Origin: an uncultured Erysipelotrichaceae bacterium
GTDB taxonomy: Bacteria > Bacillota_I > Bacilli_A > Erysipelotrichales > Coprobacillaceae
Assembly: GCA_900550005.1 (NCBI GenBank)
Contig: URQL01000026.1
Location: 1 to 14,146, forward strand
Direction of reading: 5' to 3'
Length of the DNA stretch: 14,146 nt
The number at the start of each line of letters is the position of its first letter. Positions within the stretch are counted from its first letter, which is position 1. The position numbers were made by a program, and so were the translations under genes. Shown one piece after another: positions 1 to 6,313 of the stretch. The notes beneath the pieces were generated by a model. That model ran no database searches, was not told the origin of the DNA, and was given only the letters and a program-made list of their open reading frames with translations.

Positions 1-1
1 G

Positions 2-1450
2 AGTCTACAATATATTGGTCTTAGTGAAATTAACGGATCATTAGTTGTCCTTGATCATGTACAAGGGGCTTCTTATGATGAAATGGTTGAATTACAATTA
101 GACGATGGTACAACACGTTTAGGACGTGTTGTAGAAATTGAAGGTGAACGTGTCGTACTTCAAGTTTTTGAAGGAACAAACGATTTATCTTTATCAAATA
201 CAAAAACTAAATTAATGGGACATCCAATGGAATTAGCTCTTTCTAAAGAAATATTAGGACGTGTATTTAGTGGAGCAGGTAAACCAATTGATGGTTTAGG
301 AGATATCTATGCAGAAAAATCAGCAGATATCAATGGACAACCATTAAACCCTGTAGGACGTGTTTATCCAAGAAACTACATCAATACAGGTATTTCTACA
401 ATTGACTGTTTAACAACATTAATTCGTGGACAAAAATTACCAATTTTCTCTGGATCAGGGTTACCACATAACCAATTAGCTGTACAAATTGTAAAACAAG
501 CTAAAGTTGCAGATGACGATGGAAAAGGATTTGCTGTTGTCTTTGCAGCAATGGGGGTTACAAATGACGTTGCTGATTATTTTAGACGTTCTTTTGAAGA
601 AGCTGGGGTAATGGAAAGAGTTGTTATGTTCTTAAACTTATCTAACGACCCAATCATTGAACGTATCTTAACACCACGTTGTGCATTAACAGCTGCTGAA
701 TACCTAGCATTCGAACATGATATGCATGTGTTAGTTATTTATACAGATGTTACTTCTTATTGTGAAGCTTTACGTGAATTCTCATCAAGTAAAGGTGAAA
801 TTCCAGGTCGTAAAGGGTACCCAGGATATTTATATTCTGACTTAGCTTCATTATACGAAAGAGCTGGAATTATTAAAGGGGCTAATGGTTCTGTAACACA
901 AATTCCAATTTTAACAATGCCTAACAATGATATTACTCACCCAGTACCTGACTTAACTGGATATATCACTGAAGGACAAATCACATTAGATCCAGAATTA
1001 AATGCAACTGGAATCTATCCACCAATTGGTGTATTACCATCACTTTCACGTTTAATGAAAGATGGTATCGGTGAAGGATATACAAGAGCAGACCACTCAG
1101 CTGTATCTAACCAATTATTTGCTGCTTACAACCATGTACAAGAAGTTCGTTCATTAACTTCTGTAATTGGTGAAGATGAATTATCTGCAGCTGATAAAAA
1201 ATACATGGAATTTGGTAAATTATTTGAACAACATTTTGTAAATCAAGGTTTTGATGTTAACCGTAGTATTGAAGAAACACTTGACTTAGGATGGGATTTA
1301 TTATCTGTCTTACCTAAGAGTGAATTGGACCGTGTGGATAATGCCGTTCTTGATCAATACTATGATCATGAAAGAGCAATGAAACGTTTCAATCTTCATG
1401 ATGATACCATCATCAAAGAATTACGTAACGCAACAAATAGTGGTAAATAA
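2..1450 (+). CDS. ntpB: V-type ATPase subunit B (5' end outside window)
   Basis: This is the non-catalytic nucleotide-binding B subunit of the V1 head, which alternates with subunit A in the A3B3 hexamer of a membrane proton- or sodium-translocating V-type ATPase. The frame is open to the window edge. The codons before the ATG at 83 read LVVLDHVQGASYDEMVEL, matching the N-terminal beta-barrel of the family, so the true start lies upstream and 83 is an internal methionine. Visible motifs are the degenerate P-loop region SGSGLPHN at about 449-472, LNLSNDPIIERILTPR near 640-685, and the GRKGYPGYLYSDLASLYERAG block, all typical of B rather than the catalytic A subunit, which has GxxGxGKT. The stop is two bases before the start of subunit D, so the two are one operon. 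Whether the ion is H+ or Na+ cannot be read from this subunit. Confidence 0.95.
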   Translation, partial: SLQYIGLSEINGSLVVLDHVQGASYDEMVELQLDDGTTRLGRVVEIEGERVVLQVFEGTNDLSLSNTKTKLMGHPMELALSKEILGRVFSGAGKPIDGLGDIYAEKSADINGQPLNPVGRVYPRNYINTGISTIDCLTTLIRGQKLPIFSGSGLPHNQLAVQIVKQAKVADDDGKGFAVVFAAMGVTNDVADYFRRSFEEAGVMERVVMFLNLSNDPIIERILTPRCALTAAEYLAFEHDMHVLVIYTDVTSYCEALREFSSSKGEIPGRKGYPGYLYSDLASLYERAGIIKGANGSVTQIPILTMPNNDITHPVPDLTGYITEGQITLDPELNATGIYPPIGVLPSLSRLMKDGIGEGYTRADHSAVSNQLFAAYNHVQEVRSLTSVIGEDELSAADKKYMEFGKLFEQHFVNQGFDVNRSIEETLDLGWDLLSVLPKSELDRVDNAVLDQYYDHERAMKRFNLHDDTIIKELRNATNSGK

Positions 1451-1452
1451 TT

Positions 1453-2103
1453 ATGGCTAATCAAGTATTTCCAACAAAAGGAAACCTTATTGCAACAAAA
1501 AAATCATTAGAACTTGCAAACCTTGGTTATGATTTATTAGATAAAAAAAGAAATGTCTTAATTCGTGAAATGATGACATTACTTGATGACGTAAAAAAAA
1601 TCCGTGATGAAATCACAGACTCTTATCAAAAAGCTTACTATGCTTTACAAGAAGCCAATATCTCTTTAGGGGTTATTAGTGATATTGTTGAAGCTGTACC
1701 AGTAGATACTGGACTTAGCGTAACTTATCGAAGTGTTATGGGAGTAGAATTACCAACTATTAAATATGAAAAACAACCATTACGTTTAGGATATGGGTTC
1801 GAAAGAGCCAATTCTAAAGTGGACTATGCTTATCGTTGTTTCTATCATGTTAAAGAGTTGACAGTTATTTTAGCGGAAGTAGAAAACAGTGTTTACCGTT
1901 TAGCAAATGCCATTCGTAAAACACAAAAAAGAGCGAACGCTTTAAAAAATATTTCTATCCCTGAATTTACAACAACAGTTAAATTCATTACTGAAGCACT
2001 TGAAGAAAAAGAAAGAGAAGAATTTACACGTCAAAAAGTTATTAAAACACAAAAAGACAATGCTGCTCGTCTAGAAGCTGAAAAATTACAAGAGGGAAAT
2101 TAA
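1453..2103 (+). CDS. ntpD: V-type ATPase subunit D (central stalk)
   Basis: Subunit D forms the long coiled-coil rotor shaft of the V1 sector and couples ATP hydrolysis in the A/B head to rotation of the membrane ring. The 216-residue length is normal for the family. The N-terminal PTKGNLIATKKSLELANLGYDLLDKKRNVLIREM is the family hallmark, and the C-terminal half contains the ALKNISIPEF and charged helical tail typical of subunit D. It starts two bases after the subunit B stop with no strong ribosome binding site, which suggests translational coupling. It appears to be the last gene of the operon: a terminator hairpin begins inside its last codons, and no H or J homologue follows as in Enterococcus ntp operons. 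Confidence 0.95.
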   Translation: MANQVFPTKGNLIATKKSLELANLGYDLLDKKRNVLIREMMTLLDDVKKIRDEITDSYQKAYYALQEANISLGVISDIVEAVPVDTGLSVTYRSVMGVELPTIKYEKQPLRLGYGFERANSKVDYAYRCFYHVKELTVILAEVENSVYRLANAIRKTQKRANALKNISIPEFTTTVKFITEALEEKEREEFTRQKVIKTQKDNAARLEAEKLQEGN

Positions 2104-2117
2104 ATCCCTCTTTTTTT
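2091..2117 (+). terminator. Intrinsic terminator of the V-ATPase operon
   Basis: A perfect 7-bp stem, AGAGGGA (2091-2097) with TCCCTCT (2105-2111), has a 7-base loop that contains the subunit D stop codon. The strand continues as a run of seven T. The left arm lies inside the coding sequence of ntpD. Confidence 0.85.
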
Positions 2118-2147
2118 AATACTCTAAAAAGTAAGGACTGTTCTATT

Positions 2148-2174
2148 TTGCTATTGGATTGTAAGTGCTATAAT
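2148..2174 (+). promoter_or_regulatory. Promoter of the lipoprotein gene
   Basis: A perfect TATAAT at 2169-2174 is preceded by TGC, giving an extended -10 (TGnTATAAT). The best -35-like element is TTGCTA at 2148-2153, with a short 15-bp spacer, so the extended -10 probably carries most of the strength. It lies 27 bases before the chosen start codon and directly after the V-ATPase terminator. Confidence 0.65.
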
Positions 2175-2200
2175 GAAATAAAGATATGGAGGAAAAGATG

Positions 2201-2860
2201 ATGAAACAATTAGTTAAAGTAGGGCTTGTTTCAATGATTTCACTTGGACTTCTTAGTGGTTGTGGATCAACAAAAGACACTAAGGAAGAAACAAAAGATA
2301 ATTCAACTACACAAACCAGTCAAACGACATCATCAAAAGCAAACCAACCTGAATCTACAACAAAAACAGAAGATGGTTCAGCAAGTTTATTTAGTGTATT
2401 AAGCAATCGTGAATTTATTTTTTCTAGTGGGGCAGGAGCATGGTCAACAGGTTTAACATTACAAGCAGATGGTACTTTTAGCGGTAGTTTCCATGATAGT
2501 AATATGGGTGAAGTAGGCGAAGGTTATTCAAAAGGAACCATTTATTCTAGTGATTTTACAGGTAAATTTATAAATGTAACTAAAGTAGATGATTATACTT
2601 ATAAAGCTACTTTAGAAAATTTAAGCTATGCTAATGAAGTAGGCAGTGAAGAAATTAAAGACGATATTAAATACATTTATAGTGATGCTTACGGATTAAA
2701 TGAAAGTACAAATTATGAATTTTATTTACCTGGTAAGCCAGTTAGTGAATTGAGTGATGATTATTTAAGTTGGACGCAAGGTGCAACTACAGGATCAGAA
2801 ACGATTAATTTTTATGGTATTTATGCCGATGATTCTGGAAAAGGATTTATGAGTGAATAA
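2201..2860 (+). CDS. Putative surface lipoprotein of unknown function
   Basis: The protein begins with a short basic region, a hydrophobic segment and the lipobox LLSGC with lipidated Cys at residue 21 (counting from the ATG at 2201). It should therefore be exported by Sec, lipidated and anchored to the outer face of the membrane. Residues 22-58 are a Ser/Thr/Lys-rich linker. Residues about 68-210 form a compact, probably beta-rich domain with Gly/aromatic patterns (FSSGAGAWSTGLTL, ADGTFSGSFHDS, VDDYTYKATLENL). I believe similar domains occur in other Firmicute lipoproteins but cannot name a family. The ATG at 2186 overlaps the GGAGGA ribosome binding site (2188-2193), so 2201 (7-base spacing) or 2198 is the likely start. 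It is a single-gene unit with its own promoter and terminator. Confidence 0.75.
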   Translation: MKQLVKVGLVSMISLGLLSGCGSTKDTKEETKDNSTTQTSQTTSSKANQPESTTKTEDGSASLFSVLSNREFIFSSGAGAWSTGLTLQADGTFSGSFHDSNMGEVGEGYSKGTIYSSDFTGKFINVTKVDDYTYKATLENLSYANEVGSEEIKDDIKYIYSDAYGLNESTNYEFYLPGKPVSELSDDYLSWTQGATTGSETINFYGIYADDSGKGFMSE

Positions 2861-2861
2861 T

Positions 2862-2901
2862 AAAAAAAGCTATGGAAATAGTTCATTTTCTATAGCTTTT
2901 T
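2862..2901. terminator. Bidirectional terminator between convergent genes
   Basis: Arms 2864-2878 and 2887-2901 form a 15-bp stem (one G-U pair in the plus-strand RNA) with an 8-base loop. The outer part is A5-6/T5-6, so each strand ends in a U run. It serves the lipoprotein gene on the plus strand and the MATE gene on the minus strand; the MATE stop codon (2900-2902) overlaps its edge. Confidence 0.85.
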
Positions 2902-4264
2902 ACATGTTATTTACAATATTATTAACCCAAATCCCTTTTCTAACAAGGAATATTCCAAGCATTGCTTTAGGAATATCAACACATTGAACGAAAAAGTAAA
3001 TAGGTAAAATAGGTAAGGTAGTAAAGCGAGTAAGAATAAAAGAAGTAGTAAAAGTAAAAACAAAGCTGTATACACTATCAAATAAGAAAGTTAAAACGGT
3101 TTTACCACCGGCACGTAATGTAAAATAACTACTATAATACATTGAAATAATTGGCATCATACATGCTGAAATGCGTAATAAAGTTGTTGCAATTTGACGA
3201 ACTTCATCACTTGTATTATAGATTTTAGGAATAATTGGTCCAAAATTAAATAGACCAAATCCAAGTACAATACACAATATGACATTCATAAATACCATTT
3301 TAAAATCATAATCTTTTGCTTTTTCAATTTCATTAGCACCAAGTTGTTGAGCCACAACAATAGAAATCGAATTTCCCATTGCATAACATACAATCATAAA
3401 GAAATTTGTAACAGTGGTTGTAATATTAATTGCTGCAACAGCATTAATACCACGAGTTGAATAACTTTGTGAAGTTAAAGCAATAGCAATAGACCATAAT
3501 ATTTCATTACATAATAAAGGTAAACTTTTCTTTAAAGTTTCACGTAAAGTATCTAGAGAAATATGGAGAGTTTTAAATGAAGTTGCTAGATGTGGGTTTT
3601 TAGTAACTCCAAAAATATTAATACACATTTCAACTATCCTTGATATGACGGTTCCAATTGCTGCCCCAGCAACACCTAATTTAGGGAAACCAAATGTACC
3701 AAAGATAAGTAAATAGTTAATACTGAAGTTAATAATAACTGCAATGACACTTGCATACATAGGTAAAACTGTATTTCCAGTTTCTCTTAATGATGAAGAA
3801 CAAACTTGAGTAATCATGAAGGGAATTAATCCAATCAACATAATTTTTAAATAAAGCATGCCATATTCAAGTGTTTGTCTTGTAATCTCGATTGAATCAT
3901 TAAGATAAAGAGAAATCAATTGTTTACCAAATAGACTAAAAATTAGAATACCTAATAAAGCAATAATGATACCGATAATTAATTTAATTTTAAGACAATT
4001 TTGAATTCCTTCTTGATCTTTTTTACCATAGTATTGAGCCATAAAAATTCCTGGACCACTCATTGCCCCAAAAATGGTAACATTAAATACTTGAAATAAT
4101 TGATTAGTAATAGATACGCCACTCATTGATAAGGTTCCTAATTGTCCAATCATTATATTATCGAGTAAACTTGCTAAATTGGTAAAACCATTTTGTATAA
4201 CAATGGGAAAACAAATTAGAAAGACCATTTTATAAAATTGTTTGTCACCAATTAATTTTTTCAT
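2900..4264 (-). CDS. MATE-family multidrug efflux transporter
   Basis: This is an integral membrane antiporter of the multidrug and toxin extrusion family, which exports cationic drugs or metabolites in exchange for Na+ or H+. The 454 residues are nearly all hydrophobic segments, consistent with the usual 12 helices in two homologous halves. Family hallmarks are visible in the first half (LDNIMIGQLGTLSMSGVSITNQ at about 34-55, then GPGIFMAQYYGKKD at 70-83) and repeat in the second half (VAAINITTTVTNF followed by IVVAQQLGANE). The start is supported by GGAGGA at 4269-4274. The gene lies 49 bases downstream of the aldo/keto reductase, with a terminator hairpin in the gap and no obvious promoter of its own, so it is probably transcribed by read-through from the reductase promoter. 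The substrate cannot be told from sequence. Confidence 0.92.
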   Translation of the reverse strand: MKKLIGDKQFYKMVFLICFPIVIQNGFTNLASLLDNIMIGQLGTLSMSGVSITNQLFQVFNVTIFGAMSGPGIFMAQYYGKKDQEGIQNCLKIKLIIGIIIALLGILIFSLFGKQLISLYLNDSIEITRQTLEYGMLYLKIMLIGLIPFMITQVCSSSLRETGNTVLPMYASVIAVIINFSINYLLIFGTFGFPKLGVAGAAIGTVISRIVEMCINIFGVTKNPHLATSFKTLHISLDTLRETLKKSLPLLCNEILWSIAIALTSQSYSTRGINAVAAINITTTVTNFFMIVCYAMGNSISIVVAQQLGANEIEKAKDYDFKMVFMNVILCIVLGFGLFNFGPIIPKIYNTSDEVRQIATTLLRISACMMPIISMYYSSYFTLRAGGKTVLTFLFDSVYSFVFTFTTSFILTRFTTLPILPIYFFVQCVDIPKAMLGIFLVRKGIWVNNIVNNM

Positions 4265-4276
4265 AATTCCTCCTTT

Positions 4277-4307
4277 AAAAAGGTCCTAACTTAGAATTAG
4301 GACCTTT
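4277..4307 (-). terminator. Terminator/attenuator between reductase and MATE genes
   Basis: A perfect 11-bp stem, AAAGGTCCTAA (4279-4289) with TTAGGACCTTT (4297-4307), encloses a 7-base loop. Read on the minus strand it is followed by a short U run (about five, partly inside the stem). It lies seven bases past the reductase stop and just before the MATE ribosome binding site, so it probably lowers rather than abolishes MATE expression. Confidence 0.75.
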
Positions 4308-4313
4308 ACTAAT

Positions 4314-5438
4314 TTATTTTTCAAAGTGTTCTGCCACTTTTTGTAAGTTTTCAATGATTGATAAATGTTGAGGACATACGCCTTCACATTGACCACAACC
4401 GATACATTCACTTGCTTTACCAAATTCTTTAGTAAGGTTGTTGTAATATTCACCTTGAGGTGTCCACCCTTTTTCTTCAATTTCTTGTAAATCTGCATTG
4501 TATAATGAGAAATATTTAGGAATGGCAATATGCATTGGACATCCATCAACACAATAAGCACAACCTGTACAAGGAATAGCGATTGTTGAATTGATGATTT
4601 CAACAGCTTTATTGATTAATTCTTTTTCTTTATCATTGATTGGTTTTAAATCCATCATATAGTCTGTGTTATCTAATAATTGTTCCATATTAGACATACC
4701 ACTTAAAACTAATTTGACGTTATCTAAGCTTGCTGCAAAACGAATTGCCCAAGATGGAACAGACATATCTGGTGCATAGTCTTTAAACATTTTTTCAACT
4801 TCTTCAGGTACTTTAGCTAATGTTCCACCTTTAACTGGTTCCATAACAATAACAGGTTTACCATGTTTAGTTGCGACTTCATAGCATTTTCTTGATTGTA
4901 CACCAGCACTATCCCAATCTAAGTAGTTGATTTGTAATTGCACTAATTCAAATTCAGGATGTTCTGTTAAAACTTTATCTAATAATTCTGGTCCATCATG
5001 ATATGAAAAACCAATGTGTTTAACTAGACCTTGGGCTTTCTTTTCTTGAATCCAATTAAAACAATCTAAATGATTATAAGTTTCAATACTGTGTGTGTTG
5101 ATATCATGTAGTAAATAGTAATCAAAATATTCTACACCTGTTTTTTTAAGCTGTTCATTGAAAATACGATCACGATCTTCTTTTGTTTTTAAGAATCCTG
5201 CATGTAATTTTGTAGTTAAAGTAAATGAATCACGTGGGTGACGATCTACTAAAGCTTCTTTAGCGGCATTTTCACTATTAAATCCACAATACATCCAAGC
5301 AGTATCAAAATATGTAAATCCTCTTTCTAAAAATGTATCTACCATTTTTTTAGTTTGTTCAATATCGATTTTTGATGCATCATTTGGATCTAATGAAGGT
5401 AATCTCATTAAACCAAATCCTAGTTTTTTAGTGTTCAT
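4314..5438 (-). CDS. Aldo/keto reductase with C-terminal 2x[4Fe-4S] ferredoxin domain
   Basis: This is a cytoplasmic NAD(P)H-type oxidoreductase of the aldo/keto reductase superfamily, in the subgroup carrying a bacterial ferredoxin module. The N-terminal TIM barrel (about 1-285) shows the expected catalytic tetrad: D45 and Y50 in FDTAWMY, K77 in TTKLHAG, and H111 in YYLLHD. Residues 290-300 (CTGCAYCVDGCP) and 345-355 (CIGCGQCEGVCP) are two CxxCxxCxxxCP clusters, each able to provide ligands for a [4Fe-4S] centre, implying electron transfer beyond simple hydride chemistry. The physiological substrate is unknown. The ribosome binding site GGAGGA lies at 5445-5450. A MerR-type promoter lies directly upstream and a MATE pump downstream, which suggests a stress or detoxification unit induced by a small molecule or redox signal. 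Confidence 0.93.
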   Translation of the reverse strand: MNTKKLGFGLMRLPSLDPNDASKIDIEQTKKMVDTFLERGFTYFDTAWMYCGFNSENAAKEALVDRHPRDSFTLTTKLHAGFLKTKEDRDRIFNEQLKKTGVEYFDYYLLHDINTHSIETYNHLDCFNWIQEKKAQGLVKHIGFSYHDGPELLDKVLTEHPEFELVQLQINYLDWDSAGVQSRKCYEVATKHGKPVIVMEPVKGGTLAKVPEEVEKMFKDYAPDMSVPSWAIRFAASLDNVKLVLSGMSNMEQLLDNTDYMMDLKPINDKEKELINKAVEIINSTIAIPCTGCAYCVDGCPMHIAIPKYFSLYNADLQEIEEKGWTPQGEYYNNLTKEFGKASECIGCGQCEGVCPQHLSIIENLQKVAEHFEK

Positions 5439-5466
5439 TTTAGTTCCTCCATTCTCTTACAAAATA

Positions 5467-5497
5467 ATCATAACATTTAAAGTAAACTTTAGGTCAA
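5467..5497 (-). promoter_or_regulatory. MerR-type promoter with operator dyad upstream of the reductase
   Basis: On the minus strand, TTGACC (plus coordinates 5492-5497) and TATGAT (5467-5472) are separated by 19 bp rather than the usual 17. The spacer carries a perfect dyad, TAAAGT-AA-ACTTTA on the plus strand (5478-5491). A long spacer holding a dyad is the classic arrangement for activation by MerR-family regulators, which twist the DNA to realign the two hexamers. No merR-like gene lies in this window, so the regulator would act from elsewhere. Confidence 0.75.
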
Positions 5498-5498
5498 G

Positions 5499-5526
5499 AA
5501 AAAAATTTCTACTAAAAGTAGAAATT
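5499..5526 (-). terminator. Terminator of the 106-aa gene
   Basis: A 10-bp perfect stem (5504-5513 with 5517-5526) has a 3-base loop and, on the minus strand, a run of seven U (5505-5499). It overlaps the stop codon of the 106-aa gene, and its U run ends one base before the reductase -35 region. Confidence 0.85.
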
Positions 5527-5845
5527 AGCGGTTTGCTAGGAATTTATTTAATTCATCATCACTTAAATCTTTGTGTAATCCATTATAATATTTTTCAGTG
5601 TTTTTTCTTTCTTCTGGTAGATAAGCAAAAAGATCAATCATCCCATTATAAAGTCCATAAACTTCAAATACATAGATAGGACCAATTAAATTACGAATTA
5701 GACCTTTGATTTGTCTAAAAGATTGTTCATTATCGACGTAAAAGAAACCACGTGGTCCTTTTCTTTTTATAAATTCATAGCCATCTGTTTTTTCAAAAGC
5801 ATCAATAACTTTGTTGATTACTGGTGATACAACTACAAATACCAT
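5525..5845 (-). CDS. Small cytoplasmic protein of unknown function (106 aa)
   Basis: I do not recognise this protein with confidence. It has no signal peptide or membrane helix. It reads as alternating strands and helices: strand MVFVVVSPV, helix INKVIDAFEKTD, strands YEFIKRKG and RGFFYVD, helix EQSFRQIKGLIRNL, strand IYVFEVYG, then a charged helical tail. This alpha-beta order resembles a ferredoxin-like fold and is loosely reminiscent of the YlbG/DUF2129 group, but that is only a topology guess. The start has a good ribosome binding site (GGAGGA at 5855-5860), an extended -10 promoter upstream and a terminator at its stop, so it is a separately expressed single gene and likely real. Confidence 0.75.
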   Translation of the reverse strand: MVFVVVSPVINKVIDAFEKTDGYEFIKRKGPRGFFYVDNEQSFRQIKGLIRNLIGPIYVFEVYGLYNGMIDLFAYLPEERKNTEKYYNGLHKDLSDDELNKFLANR

Positions 5846-5889
5846 TTTTTTATTTCCTCCTGTAACCGTTTTAATAAAAGTTCTAAAAC

Positions 5890-5898
5890 ATTATAGCA
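5890..5898 (-). promoter_or_regulatory. Promoter of the 106-aa gene
   Basis: On the minus strand the sequence TGCTATAAT is a perfect extended -10 (TATAAT at plus positions 5890-5895). No good -35 is seen: the hexamer at 17 bp spacing reads TTCCTT. It lies 45 bases before the start codon and is divergent from the groESL promoter. Confidence 0.6.
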
Positions 5899-5927
5899 TA
5901 TTTTTATTTAAAAAGGAATAAAATATT

Positions 5928-5954
5928 TTAGCACTTATATTGACAAAGTGCTAA
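5928..5954 (+). promoter_or_regulatory. CIRCE operator 1 (HrcA site)
   Basis: TTAGCACTT-N9-AAGTGCTAA is a perfect 9-bp inverted repeat with the canonical 9-base spacer of the CIRCE element bound by the heat-shock repressor HrcA. The repeat extends by two T/A pairs on each side. The spacer contains most of the groESL -35 hexamer, so binding would block RNA polymerase. Confidence 0.95.
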
Positions 5955-5967
5955 AAAAGAGTATAAT
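5940..5967 (+). promoter_or_regulatory. groESL promoter (sigma-A type)
   Basis: A consensus TTGACA (5940-5945) and a consensus TATAAT (5962-5967) are separated by 16 bp. Transcription should start around 5974, inside the second CIRCE. Both hexamers are perfect, so the basal promoter is strong and control must come from repression. Confidence 0.92.
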
Positions 5968-5972
5968 TACTT

Positions 5973-5999
5973 TTAGCACATAGGATAAGAGAGTGCTAA
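5973..5999 (+). promoter_or_regulatory. CIRCE operator 2 (HrcA site)
   Basis: TTAGCACAT-N9-GAGTGCTAA has a consensus right arm (GAGTGCTAA) and two mismatches to symmetry in the left arm. It sits at the transcription start and 5' end of the message, 19 bases before the groES start codon. Confidence 0.93.
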
Positions 6000-6018
6000 A
6001 AAACAAGGAGGAATCATT

Positions 6019-6300
6019 ATGTTGAAACCATTAAATGAATATGTCGTTTTGGAAAAAGAAAAAGTTGAAAACAAAACATCAAGTGGGATTATTTTAAGTG
6101 ATAAACCTAAGGAACAACCTTCAATTGGACATGTTGTTGCCGTAGGACCATGTAAAGTAGAAAATGGTCAAGTCATCAAAATGGATGTTCAAGTAGGGGA
6201 CAAAGTCATATTTAAAAAATATGGTGGAACAGAAGTTGAAATTGATGATCATGAATATTTAATTATTTCAATTACAGATATCTTAGCTATAGTCGAATAG
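6019..6300 (+). CDS. groES: GroES co-chaperonin
   Basis: This is the 10-kDa heptameric lid that caps the GroEL cavity during ATP-driven protein folding in the cytoplasm. The 93 residues match the family. It opens with LKPLNEYVVLEKEKVENKTSSGIIL, containing the mobile loop that contacts GroEL, then shows GHVVAVGPCKVENGQ, VQVGDKVIFKKYGGTEVEIDDHEYLII and the closing DILAIVE. The ribosome binding site AAGGAGG is at 6005-6011. It is the first gene of the CIRCE-controlled operon, 13 bases upstream of groEL. Confidence 0.97.
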   Translation: MLKPLNEYVVLEKEKVENKTSSGIILSDKPKEQPSIGHVVAVGPCKVENGQVIKMDVQVGDKVIFKKYGGTEVEIDDHEYLIISITDILAIVE

Positions 6301-6313
6301 AGGAGGAATCATT

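Noticed and set aside
4286..4603. Minus-strand open frame of 105 codons inside the reductase gene
   Set aside because: It overlaps the 4Fe-4S region of a well-supported gene in another frame and its translation has no domain features.
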